Assembly (NCBI RefSeq): GCF_014635885.1
Contig: NZ_BMDR01000002.1
Location: 186,001-250,000, forward strand
DNA length: 64,000 bases
Direction of reading: 5' to 3'
Source: Acinetobacter vivianii
GTDB taxonomy: Bacteria; Pseudomonadota; Gammaproteobacteria; Pseudomonadales; Moraxellaceae
Shown piece by piece: positions 56,005-64,000 of the stretch. Below the pieces are notes generated by a model that saw only the letters and a list, made by a program, of their open reading frames with translations, made no database searches and had not been told where the DNA came from. A program made the position numbers and the translations under genes. Within the stretch, counting starts at the first letter, position 1, and every line of letters starts with the position of its first letter.

Positions 56005-56028
56005 AAAAGCCCCCAACGGGGCTTTTTT
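56005..56028 (+). terminator. Terminator of gltS
   Basis: AAAAGCCCC-CAAC-GGGGCTTTT, a 9-bp stem followed by T residues. Confidence 0.9.
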
Positions 56029-56090
56029 GATTCATCCATTGTTATCGTATATGTACGGATGTACATAAAATATTTAAAAGCGAATAAGTG

Positions 56091-57572
56091 ATGAATGAAA
56101 AATTAAATGACACCCTGATGGCTTGGGTAAGTTTTTTCAATGATCCTTTATGGGACTTCCTCGTCGTTTTCCTTCTTGCAGTGGGTATCTTCTATACCGT
56201 TGCGACGAAAGCTGTACAGATTAGAATGTTCTTTCACAGTATCAAGGTGATGAAGGGCAGTCGTACTAAAGGTGAAGAGAAAGATTCACACGGACTTACA
56301 CCCTTTCAGGCATTTGTAACGGGTTTAGCAAGCCGTGTTGGTGTAGGTAACATTGCGGGTGTTGCGATTGCGATTGCGATTGGTGGACCTGGCGCCGTGT
56401 TCTGGATGTGGTTTACTGCATTATTGGGTATGAGCTCAGCTTTTATTGAGTCTTCGCTTGCTCAGTTATTTAAAGTTAGAGACAGTAATAGCAAGCAGTT
56501 TCGGGGTGGACCAGCTTACTATATTACTCAAGGCTTACGCAGTAAAACCTTTGGTGTGATCTTCGCACTTGCGCTGATCTTTACTTATGGTTTTGTATTC
56601 AACTCAGTTCAGATCAATGCGATTGCCAACGCTTCTTCACATGCATGGGGCTGGGACAAAGCCAATCTTGTTGCGCACCTAGGTGGTGTTGATCTTGAAA
56701 TCTCATGGGTTGGTCTGGCACTTGTTGTTTTAGTGGCACTCGCAATTTTTGGTGGTATTAAACGTATCGCTAAATTTGCTGAAATGTTTGTTCCATTAAA
56801 AGCAGGTCTGTATTTAGCCGTTGCTTTATATATTGCACTGAGCAACTACGAACTTCTTCCTGGCATTTTCAAATTGATCTTCACTGAAGCGTTCCAGTTC
56901 AACGCCGCAGCGGGTGGTTTCTTCGGCGCCATGATTTCTATGGCAATGATGCAAGGGATCAAGCGTGGTTTGTTCTCAAACGAAGCAGGTATGGGTTCGG
57001 CTCCGAATGCTGCCGCAGCTTCTGATGTCAAACATCCTGTGAACCAAGGTTTGGTTCAAATGCTTGGTGTATTCGTAGATACCTTCATTGTATGTACAAG
57101 TACTGCAATCATTATCCTTGTTTCTGGTGTTTACCATGATGCAGGCTTCGTGGGTGTTGAATTAACTCAACGCGCTTTAGAGTCTCAAGTGGGTAGCTGG
57201 GGCGGTGACTTCCTTGCGATTCTGTTATTCTTGTTCTGTTATTCAGCCGTGTTAGGTAACTATGCTTATGCGGAAAGTAATGTGCAGTTCATCAATAACA
57301 ATCCAAAAGTCATGTTCATCTTCCGAATTTTTGTGTTGGTGATGGTGTACTTTGGTGCAATTGGTAGCGTTCCGTTAGTGTGGTCTATGGCTGACTTGTT
57401 CATGGGAATCATGGCAACCATTAACTTAATCGCGATCTTATTGTTAACACCAATGGCACGTACTTTATTGAAAGACTATACCTCACAGTTGAAGAAAGGC
57501 ATTAAAGAGCCAGAATTCAAAATTGATAACTATCCAGAACTGAAGAAAAAAGTCGGTTCTGATATTTGGTAA
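56091..57572 (+). CDS. Sodium:alanine symporter (AgcS family)
   Basis: 493 residues with about 11 membrane segments. Family signatures: LTPFQAFVTGLASRVGVGNIAGVAIAI near the N-terminus, GGPAYYITQGL, and GIKRGLFSNEAGMGSAPNAAAAS in the middle. AgcS proteins import alanine or glycine with sodium. The ATG at 56091 is preferred over the GTG 3 bases earlier; the ribosome site is weak. A perfect 12-bp terminator hairpin follows. Confidence 0.93.
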   Translation: MNEKLNDTLMAWVSFFNDPLWDFLVVFLLAVGIFYTVATKAVQIRMFFHSIKVMKGSRTKGEEKDSHGLTPFQAFVTGLASRVGVGNIAGVAIAIAIGGPGAVFWMWFTALLGMSSAFIESSLAQLFKVRDSNSKQFRGGPAYYITQGLRSKTFGVIFALALIFTYGFVFNSVQINAIANASSHAWGWDKANLVAHLGGVDLEISWVGLALVVLVALAIFGGIKRIAKFAEMFVPLKAGLYLAVALYIALSNYELLPGIFKLIFTEAFQFNAAAGGFFGAMISMAMMQGIKRGLFSNEAGMGSAPNAAAASDVKHPVNQGLVQMLGVFVDTFIVCTSTAIIILVSGVYHDAGFVGVELTQRALESQVGSWGGDFLAILLFLFCYSAVLGNYAYAESNVQFINNNPKVMFIFRIFVLVMVYFGAIGSVPLVWSMADLFMGIMATINLIAILLLTPMARTLLKDYTSQLKKGIKEPEFKIDNYPELKKKVGSDIW

Positions 57573-57601
57573 TTTGCTTTTAATAAGACATTGAATCAAT
57601 G

Positions 57602-57630
57602 AAAAAAGTCCCTTTCGAGGGACTTTTTTT
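57602..57630 (+). terminator. Terminator of the AgcS gene
   Basis: AAAAAAGTCCCT-TTCG-AGGGACTTTTTT, a perfect 12-bp stem with a TTCG loop. Confidence 0.93.
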
Positions 57631-57731
57631 ATGATGTTTTTATGACAAATGCAAAGAAATTGATACATCTTTTCAAATGTGCTGGCGCTAAAATCCGACA
57701 CAGAAAAATAGTCAATATGGCAACACTGCGT

Positions 57732-58712
57732 ATGAAACAGCTTAAATTATGGACGCTTGCGCTTTCAGTGATGATCTTGGCGGGGTGTCAAACGACAGCT
57801 CACATAAGTCCTGCTGTGGAAGATGCTCAAGCACATGCTGTTTCGCAACCATTTACCTATATTAAACAGCAACAAAAGCGCCCTGTGGTAGCACTGGTGC
57901 TTGGAAGTGGTGGGGCGCGTGGCTATGCTCATATTGGTGTGATCGAAGTTTTAGAACAACAAGGCATTCGTCCTGATTTTATCGTGGGAACCAGTGCGGG
58001 TAGTATTGTGGGTTCAATCTATGCCAGTGGAAAAAGTGCAGCTGAATTACGTGATATTGCCTTGAAGCTAAAAGCCAATGATGTCCGTGATGTCAATTTG
58101 AGTTTGAAAGGCTTTTTTGATGGAAAAAAGGTTGAAGACTATATCAATCAGCAAGTTCACAATACGCCCTTACAAAAGCTGAAAATCCCGCTCTATGTGG
58201 TCGCGACAGAGTTAAAAGATGGTACGAAAACCGTATTTAACTATGGCAATACAGGGCAGGCGGTTCGTGCTTCTGCTTCGATTCCAAGTATGTTTGTGCC
58301 GACCATGATTCATGACGTGGAATATGTTGATGGTGGTCTAGTCAGTCCTGTACCCGTGCAGGTGGCACGCGAATTGGGCGCAGATGTGGTGATTGCAGTA
58401 GACATTCTGGCTCAGCCGATCCATACCGAAACCACCAATGTATGGGGCTTGTTTAACCAGAATATCAATATCATGCAAGGTCGTCTGGCTGAAGAAGAGC
58501 TCAAAGAAGCAGATATTGTGATTCAACCCGATCTACGTGAGAAAGCGCATATTTTTGATGTGAAAGGCCGAGAGTCGACCATGCAGGCAGGGATTGATGC
58601 AGCCAATGAAAAACTGGCAGATATTCAATGGGCGATTCAAAGTAAAACGGATTTTTCAAAGACCGATCAGCAAAATATGGCGGTACAGCAAAACCGTTCT
58701 CTACCACGATAA
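57732..58712 (+). CDS. Patatin-like phospholipase, lipoprotein
   Basis: 326 residues from the chosen start. A lipoprotein signal (MKQLKLWTLALSVMILAGC) puts lipidated Cys at 19. A patatin domain follows: oxyanion motif GSGGARGYAHIG (58-69), nucleophile S88 in GTSAG and the dyad aspartate D200 in DGG. The protein resembles RssA-type bacterial patatins but is envelope-anchored; substrate unknown. Starts at 57642 or 57717 are possible, yet they would put 30 or 5 extra, partly charged residues before the signal. It is unlinked to its neighbours. Confidence 0.85.
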   Translation: MKQLKLWTLALSVMILAGCQTTAHISPAVEDAQAHAVSQPFTYIKQQQKRPVVALVLGSGGARGYAHIGVIEVLEQQGIRPDFIVGTSAGSIVGSIYASGKSAAELRDIALKLKANDVRDVNLSLKGFFDGKKVEDYINQQVHNTPLQKLKIPLYVVATELKDGTKTVFNYGNTGQAVRASASIPSMFVPTMIHDVEYVDGGLVSPVPVQVARELGADVVIAVDILAQPIHTETTNVWGLFNQNINIMQGRLAEEELKEADIVIQPDLREKAHIFDVKGRESTMQAGIDAANEKLADIQWAIQSKTDFSKTDQQNMAVQQNRSLPR

Positions 58713-58940
58713 CTTGGTATTCTTCATATTTATACATGGGCTTAAGTATTTGAGTCCATTTACTAAAATGAATTTTCTATAAGAATAAGTTATAAATATT
58801 CTACAAAATGCTATTAAAAAGCGCAGAAAAATAGTAAATAACTACAAATCATAAAACTTTTCTATCAGATAGTTTTAAGTTTTGAGTCATAGGATGACGC
58901 ATTAAAGTTAATTGCAGCACAACAAGGATTGTTAAACACG

Positions 58941-60134
58941 ATGTTTAAGTCTTTTTTTCCTAATCCACGATTGTTTTTTATTTCAGTGATTGTGTGGTTA
59001 TCGCTCAACATGTTGCTCTGGTATACCGGTGGGCATAGTTGGGGAGAGTATCTTGGTTTTCCTAAAGGCTATGCTGATGCTGAACTACCGATAGGTGTAA
59101 GTCGGTTCTGGGCACCTTCATTTATCTGGTTTTATTGCTGGTTCTTTGCTGCCACAGCGCTATTTGCTGGGTTCTGGCGTTTGATGTCAGATAATAAATG
59201 GCAAAAATGGTCGATCTGGGGTTCCGCCTTTATCCTGTTTAATATCTGGTTCGACGTGCAGGTGAGTGTTGCAATCAATGCTTGGTATGGTCCATTTTGG
59301 GATCTGATTCAAAAAATGCTTGCGAATGGTGGTGGAGACATTAAAGAACTCTATATGGGAACATTAACATTCCTATATATAGCAATGGTTGCTGTGACTT
59401 TAGTGGTTGTGAACTCTTTCTTTACTAGCCATTATGTATTTCGTTGGCGGACTGCCATGAATGAGTATTATACCGCTCATTGGGAACAATTACGTCATAT
59501 TGAAGGTGCTGCTCAACGTGTGCAGGAAGACACGATGCGTTTTGCCACGATACTTGAAGATTTAGGGGTAGAGTTGATTAAAGCTGTTATGGTCTTAATT
59601 GCATTTTTACCTTTATTATTTGAGTTTTCAAAACATGTCCCAGAGCTTCCTGTTGTAGGGGAAATTAGCCACTCTTTAGTTTGGGCTGCGATAGTATGGG
59701 CGATTTTTGGTACTGTGTTATTGATGGTTGTAGGTGTTAAATTACCTGGACTGCAATTCAATAACCAGAAAGTCGAAGCAGCTTATCGTAAAGAGTTGGT
59801 ATATGGTGAGGATCATGCAGATCGTGCTGATCCACTGACATTAAAAGAATTATTTACAGGTGTACGGAAAAACTATTTCCGTCTCTATTTTCATTATGCT
59901 TATTTCAATCTGGTCGCAATTTGGTACAAACAGCTCGATATTCTCTATAGTTTGATGGTTCTATTCCCAGCAATCGCTTCAGGTAAGATGACTTTGGGTC
60001 TAATTAACCAGATAGGTAATATTTTCGATAAAGTACGAGAATCCTTTCAATATCTGATTACTTCTTGGAAAACAATTGTAGAGTTACTTTCGATTCATAA
60101 ACGTCTTAAAGCTTTTGAAAAAATCTTGGATTAG
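58941..60134 (+). CDS. sbmA: SbmA/BacA-family peptide transporter
   Basis: 397 residues, close to E. coli SbmA (406). About eight membrane segments. Signatures: [49 protein letters not shown] and [28 protein letters not shown]. SbmA is a proton-driven inner membrane importer of peptides, including proline-rich antimicrobial peptides, microcins and bleomycin; it lacks an ATPase domain. The ATG at 58941 has AAGGA 12 bases upstream, slightly far. A terminator follows. Confidence 0.93.
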   Translation: MFKSFFPNPRLFFISVIVWLSLNMLLWYTGGHSWGEYLGFPKGYADAELPIGVSRFWAPSFIWFYCWFFAATALFAGFWRLMSDNKWQKWSIWGSAFILFNIWFDVQVSVAINAWYGPFWDLIQKMLANGGGDIKELYMGTLTFLYIAMVAVTLVVVNSFFTSHYVFRWRTAMNEYYTAHWEQLRHIEGAAQRVQEDTMRFATILEDLGVELIKAVMVLIAFLPLLFEFSKHVPELPVVGEISHSLVWAAIVWAIFGTVLLMVVGVKLPGLQFNNQKVEAAYRKELVYGEDHADRADPLTLKELFTGVRKNYFRLYFHYAYFNLVAIWYKQLDILYSLMVLFPAIASGKMTLGLINQIGNIFDKVRESFQYLITSWKTIVELLSIHKRLKAFEKILD

Positions 60135-60151
60135 TTCAGTCATTTGTATAG

Positions 60152-60184
60152 CAAAGCCTTAGTTCAGCACTAAGGCTTGTTTTA
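60152..60184 (+). terminator. Terminator of sbmA
   Basis: AAGCCTTAGT / ACTAAGGCTT, a perfect 10-bp stem with a 5-base loop, then GTTTT. Confidence 0.82.
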
Positions 60185-60349
60185 TGGGCGATGATTTTTT
60201 GTGTATTAGTTTTTATGTGAAAAGTGAATATATATTGCAGGGAAAATGACTTTATTCAGCAAAAGTGTTTCACTATAGTTTGTTGATAAAATTAATGATC
60301 TCTCATTTTTCTCTTGTATCGCTTAGAACTTAAATAAACAGGATAAATC

Positions 60350-62401
60350 ATGAAACCTTTATTGCTTAAAAGTGCCTTGGCCGTTGCGCTGACTGCGACA
60401 ACAATAAATGTCTGGGCAGCTCAAGCTATTCAATCCGCCCCAACTCAAAAAATCTCAGGCATTGATCAACAGTATATTGATCAGAATGGCAGTGCAAATA
60501 ATGATTTTTATGATTATGTGAATGGAACATGGCTGAAACAAACTGAGATTCCAGCGGATAAGGCACGTTGGGGTGCATTCAATGAGTTACATGAATTATC
60601 AACCAATCAATTACATCGCATCGTTGAAGACTTGACTGCACAAAAATGGGCAGCAGGCAGCGTAGAGCAAAAGATTGCCAGTCTGTATGCCAGTTTTATG
60701 GATGAAAAAGCGATTGAAGCGAAGGGCATTCAACCTTTGCAGCCAGAGTTAGCACGGGTCGATGCACTTCAAAGTAAAAAAGGTTTTGCCCAGTTAATGG
60801 GGCATTTTTCTCGAATTGGCGTCAGAACGCCGTTTGATATCAGTATTGGACAGGATATGAAGCGCTCTGATGTGATGATTGTGGGATTGGTGCAACGTCG
60901 ACTGGGGTTGCCTGATCGTGACTACTATTTAAAAGATGATCAGAAATTTGTAGAAACGCGTGCAAAATATCTCAAGCATATTGAACGTATGCTGCAATTG
61001 TCAGGTGATCAGCAAGCGGCTCAACATGCAAAAGAAATCTTAACGCTTGAAACGGAATTGGCGAAGATTCAGTGGAGCAATGTTCAGAATCGTGATTTAT
61101 CCAAGCGTTATAATATTTATAAAACCAAAGATCTAAAAAAATTGACGTCGACATTTGATTGGAACACTTATCTCAGCTCGGTTGGGGTGAAGGATAAAAT
61201 CCAGACCATTCAGGTGAACCAGTTAAGTTATTTTCAATCCCTTGATCCAGTGATTGATCGAACTCCTTTAAACGTTTGGAAGGCTTATTTTAAATGGAAT
61301 CTCATCAGCAGTTTTGCGCCTTATCTCAATAAAGCCTTTGTCGATGAAAGTTTTGCTTTCTACGGTAAGACTTTACGTGATGTTGCCGAACAGGAAGTGC
61401 GCTGGAAACGTGGTGTACAAACTGTGAATGGGGTATTGGGCGATGGTCTAGGCAAAATCTATGTGGAAAAGCATTTTTCTGCGGATAAAAAACAACGCAT
61501 GGATGCTTTGGTTCAGAACCTGATACAGGCTTATGATCAAAGTATTAGCCAATTGGACTGGATGAGTCCTGAAACCAAAGTACAGGCCAAAAAGAAATTA
61601 TCCAGTTTGTCGATTAAAGTCGGTTATCCGAAGAAATGGCGTGATTACTCAGCGCTAGATATTAAAGATGGTGACCTCATTGGCAACGTGATTCGTGCCA
61701 GCGAGTTTGAGCATCAAGATGATTTAGATAAATTAGGTAAGCCAGTGGATCGTGATGAATGGTTTATGACACCACAGACGGTGAATGCCTATTACAATCC
61801 ATCATCTAATGAAATCGTATTCCCGGCCGCCATTTTACAACCGCCATTTTTTAATATCGATGCCGATGATGCGGTGAATTATGGCGGCATCGGCAGTGTC
61901 ATTGGACATGAGATTAGTCATGGTTTTGATGATCAGGGTAGTCAGTTTGATGAATTGGGCAATATGCGCAATTGGTGGACTGCCCAAGATCACAAGCGCT
62001 TTAAAGCCAAAACACAGGCTTTGGTGGCACAGTACAATGCCTATGAACCAATTGCGGGGTATCACGTCAATGGTGAACTGACTTTGGGTGAAAATATTGC
62101 AGATAATTCTGGACTATCAATTGCTTATAAAGCCTATCAAATTTCATTGGCAGGCAAGCCAGCACCTGTTATTGAAGGTCGAACTGGTGAACAGCGTTTC
62201 TACATGGGTTGGGCACAGGTCTGGCGTGCCAAGACCCGAGAAGCTCAAGCGATTGTATATTTAAAAACAGATCCACATTCGCCAGATAAAGTTCGGGCCA
62301 ATGGCGCTTTAGTCAATCAAGCACCGTTCTATGATGCATTCAAGATTAAGGAAGGGGACAAAATGTATTTGGCGCCTGAAAAACGGGTCAGCATCTGGTA
62401 A
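60350..62401 (+). CDS. pepO: M13-family zinc endopeptidase (PepO-like)
   Basis: 683 residues with a signal peptide (about 1-24, ending VWAA), so it acts in the periplasm or outside. The M13 N-terminal domain begins near NDFYDYVNGTWLKQTEIPADKARWGAF. The zinc site is H520-E-I-S-H524 in GHEISHGFDDQG, with the third ligand E581 in GENIADNSGLSIAYKAY; NAYYNPSSNEIVFPAAILQPPFF is the usual substrate-binding strand. It cleaves oligopeptides, like neprilysin. AGGA is 8 bases before the ATG. It is a single gene. Confidence 0.95.
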   Translation: MKPLLLKSALAVALTATTINVWAAQAIQSAPTQKISGIDQQYIDQNGSANNDFYDYVNGTWLKQTEIPADKARWGAFNELHELSTNQLHRIVEDLTAQKWAAGSVEQKIASLYASFMDEKAIEAKGIQPLQPELARVDALQSKKGFAQLMGHFSRIGVRTPFDISIGQDMKRSDVMIVGLVQRRLGLPDRDYYLKDDQKFVETRAKYLKHIERMLQLSGDQQAAQHAKEILTLETELAKIQWSNVQNRDLSKRYNIYKTKDLKKLTSTFDWNTYLSSVGVKDKIQTIQVNQLSYFQSLDPVIDRTPLNVWKAYFKWNLISSFAPYLNKAFVDESFAFYGKTLRDVAEQEVRWKRGVQTVNGVLGDGLGKIYVEKHFSADKKQRMDALVQNLIQAYDQSISQLDWMSPETKVQAKKKLSSLSIKVGYPKKWRDYSALDIKDGDLIGNVIRASEFEHQDDLDKLGKPVDRDEWFMTPQTVNAYYNPSSNEIVFPAAILQPPFFNIDADDAVNYGGIGSVIGHEISHGFDDQGSQFDELGNMRNWWTAQDHKRFKAKTQALVAQYNAYEPIAGYHVNGELTLGENIADNSGLSIAYKAYQISLAGKPAPVIEGRTGEQRFYMGWAQVWRAKTREAQAIVYLKTDPHSPDKVRANGALVNQAPFYDAFKIKEGDKMYLAPEKRVSIW

Positions 62402-62414
62402 TTCGAGATTCAAT

Positions 62415-62441
62415 AAAAAACCTGCATCAAGCAGGTTTTTT
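62415..62441. terminator. Bidirectional terminator between the M13 peptidase and chrA genes
   Basis: AAAAACCTGC / GCAGGTTTTT with an ATCAA loop, between convergent genes. Confidence 0.9.
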
Positions 62442-62449
62442 ATTGCTTG

Positions 62450-62965
62450 TTAGAGGAAGGCGATTCCCAGTCCAGCACCCGCAGCCATCACCCAGAGCGG
62501 ATGAATCTTTTTAAACATGCCGAGGATTGCAGTGACAATCACGATCATCACCAGCAGCAGGTTTTGTGCAGATGCATCTGCAATCAACCATGCACTGACC
62601 AGCACTAAACCTACAGTAATCGGTTTCAGGGCTTTTTCAAAACGAGCGCGTAGTGGATTGGCTTTAAAACGTTCCCAGAATTTAAGTGCATAAATGGTAA
62701 TGATAGATGAGGGACCAAACTTCGCTAGTGACGTAACCAGTAGTCCTGCTGGGCCTGCGACATGCCAACCCACCAAAGGCACGATCATCATATTCGGGCC
62801 TGGAGCCGCTTGGGCCATCGCAAACAGTGAGCTAAATTGCTCGGCAGTGAGCCATTGATGGACGGTAACAACCTGATGCTGCATCTCGGGCAGAATGGCG
62901 TTGCCACCACCAAAAGCCAGCAATGAAAGTTGAGTAAAAACGATGGCAAGGGTGAGTAAGATCAT
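62450..62965 (-). CDS. Chromate transporter, second half (ChrA)
   Basis: 171 residues, one CHR domain with five or six membrane segments: LLAFGGGNAILPEMQHQVVTVHQWLTAEQFSSLFAMAQAAPGPNMMIVPLVGW. Its ATG overlaps the stop of the partner gene by 4 bases (ATGA), so the two short CHR proteins are translated together and presumably form one transporter. The family exports chromate in exchange for sulfate or protons; regulated by a LysR gene in some cases. Confidence 0.9.
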   Translation of the reverse strand: MILLTLAIVFTQLSLLAFGGGNAILPEMQHQVVTVHQWLTAEQFSSLFAMAQAAPGPNMMIVPLVGWHVAGPAGLLVTSLAKFGPSSIITIYALKFWERFKANPLRARFEKALKPITVGLVLVSAWLIADASAQNLLLVMIVIVTAILGMFKKIHPLWVMAAGAGLGIAFL

Positions 62966-63534
62966 GATTTTTTCACTCCTAAAACCAGCATGTTAATTGC
63001 GAGTAGAATGGCTAAAGTCAGTGCCAGTGGGAGCTTGATCCAGATCATAAAGACGAAGGTCAATCCAATGGTAAAGATGGTCAGGTAACTTTTTAAGATC
63101 GGTCTGAGCATCTTCAATCCTGTTGCAAACAGTAAGCCTGCCGCCGCTGCCGCTAGACCTTGAATCATATGTTTGACTGCTGGGAGATACTGAAAATATT
63201 CATACACCTGATAGATAGTCAGTACGATTGCGGTTGGTGCGGAGATCAATCCAAGCACTGAGCTGATTGCGCCTTTAACACCTTCGAATTCCATGCCAAT
63301 CGCAACAGCCATATTGATGATGTTGCCGCCGGGCAATAATTGGCAGACGCCTAACAAGTCGGTAAATTTGCCTTCATCTATCCATTTGTGTTCTTCAACG
63401 ATGATGCGATGAGCCAAGGGTAAAACCCCACCAAAACCCATCAATCCCAACTTCATAAATCCCGTGAATAATGCCTTACAATCAGGAGCGGTTGTGATGG
63501 GCTCATTCTGTATTGATAGGGCTTGGGCTTTCAT
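62962..63534 (-). CDS. Chromate transporter, first half (ChrA)
   Basis: 190 residues, one CHR domain: LFTGFMKLGLMGFGGVLPLAHRIIVEEHKWIDEGKFTDLLGVCQLLPGGNIINMAVAIGMEFEG. The two-gene short-chain form replaces the single 400-residue ChrA of many bacteria. AAAGG is about 8 bases before the ATG. It diverges from a LysR-family regulator gene 100 bases away, which probably controls it. Confidence 0.9.
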   Translation of the reverse strand: MKAQALSIQNEPITTAPDCKALFTGFMKLGLMGFGGVLPLAHRIIVEEHKWIDEGKFTDLLGVCQLLPGGNIINMAVAIGMEFEGVKGAISSVLGLISAPTAIVLTIYQVYEYFQYLPAVKHMIQGLAAAAAGLLFATGLKMLRPILKSYLTIFTIGLTFVFMIWIKLPLALTLAILLAINMLVLGVKKS

Positions 63535-63634
63535 TGGATAACCTTTCTGTTCAACTTCATGAGCTATAGCATGAAAGATTTATGGTATATTCACAAATGC
63601 TATTTTTGCTGTTAGATATACTTTTAAGGTATGT

Positions 63635-64000
63635 ATGATTGATATCCATAAACTGAACGCATTCGTTGCTGTGGTTGAGGAAAGTAATATTTCCAAAGCT
63701 GCTGTTCGATTACACATGCAACAGCCACCTTTGACCCGACTAATCAAAAGTCTGGAAGAGGAGTTGGATACAACATTGCTCAAACGTTTGCCGCGTGGGG
63801 TTGAAGTCACCGAAGCGGGGAAGGCTTTATATCAGGAAGCCATCACGATTCTGGCGCATGCCCAATCCATTCCGAAACGGGTAAAAAATATTGCCCAAGG
63901 TCTGGAAGGACAGATCAATATCGGTTTTACCAACTCCGCAGGTTTACATACATTTCTGCCTGCCTTATTGCGTCAGTTCAGAGAGAAGTTTCCTGCTGTC
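63635..64000 (+). CDS. LysR-family regulator, 5' part
   Basis: The first 122 codons; the gene runs off the right edge. The N-terminal winged helix-turn-helix is complete: LNAFVAVVEESNISKAAVRLHMQQPPLTRLIKSLEEELDTTLLKRLPRGVEVTEAGKALY. The start of the effector domain follows (GLEGQINIGFTNSAG). AAGG lies 5 bases before the ATG at 63635. It stands divergent from the chrA pair, the usual arrangement of a LysR regulator and its target. The effector is unknown. Confidence 0.9.
   Translation, partial: MIDIHKLNAFVAVVEESNISKAAVRLHMQQPPLTRLIKSLEEELDTTLLKRLPRGVEVTEAGKALYQEAITILAHAQSIPKRVKNIAQGLEGQINIGFTNSAGLHTFLPALLRQFREKFPAV

Overview
The window looks like the chromosome of an Acinetobacter species (Gammaproteobacteria, Moraxellaceae). 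Base composition is roughly 40% GC by eye. Several genes are typical of that genus: a membrane PQQ glucose dehydrogenase, two Acinetobacter-type OmpA proteins, a DcaP-type porin remnant, a sulfite/nitrite reductase overlapping a DUF934 gene, and a Pil-Chp cluster in the order pilG-pilH-pilI-pilJ-chpA-chpC. There is no sign of a prophage, insertion sequence, CRISPR array or large island. Most of it is ordinary core genome, with some lineage-specific duplications and decayed pieces.

Layout. 1-6.2 kb: the 3' part of gcd, cysI-like/DUF934, a VOC protein, a thiolase and a lone pseudopilin. 6.4-9.1 kb: two tandem ompA-like genes, each with the same promoter. 9.2-10.8 kb: rtcB with a small basic protein downstream and, upstream, a palindrome-covered promoter and a structured leader with a 9-codon ORF and an intrinsic terminator. 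10.8-14.8 kb (minus strand): lysP, rsmC and an NCS2 purine permease. 14.9-19 kb: typA, mscL, a GGCT-like gene, a parvulin and mutM. 19.2-25.2 kb: a TonB receptor with a Fur-like site, a Sel1 protein, two DsbC-like proteins flanking a small phosphatase-like gene, and ygfZ. 25.4-27.6 kb: five small genes of the stress or unknown-function type. 27.6-30.2 kb: proS and a DUF4124 coiled-coil protein.

30.4-39.7 kb is the twitching-motility chemosensory operon: two response regulators, CheW-like PilI, receptor PilJ, the giant histidine kinase ChpA with five HPt domains (two of them a recent internal duplication), and ChpC. 39.7-43.6 kb holds dapE, a 46-residue entericidin-like lipoprotein, DUF1853, DUF454, a stretch of degenerate repeats and a cytoplasmic YkuD enzyme resembling ElsL/LdtK. 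43.7-44.5 kb is a six-gene tRNA array (Val-Asp-Asp-Val-Asp-Val) behind a full-consensus promoter.

44.6-64 kb: DUF2750 and DUF218 proteins, a PepSY/flavodoxin/reductase fusion with a Fur-like site, a YcxB-like protein, a FUSC protein, a Bcr/CflA exporter, a nitroreductase, a decayed DcaP porin, gltS, an AgcS symporter, a patatin-like lipoprotein, sbmA, an M13 peptidase, a split chrA pair and the start of a divergent LysR gene.

The best candidate for something undescribed is the control region and operon of rtcB (9.2-10.8 kb). A 12-bp perfect palindrome straddles the -10 element. Below it lies a leader whose short ORF, alternative hairpins and terminator suggest conditional read-through into the RNA ligase. 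All calls come from reading the sequence; no searches or folding programs were run.
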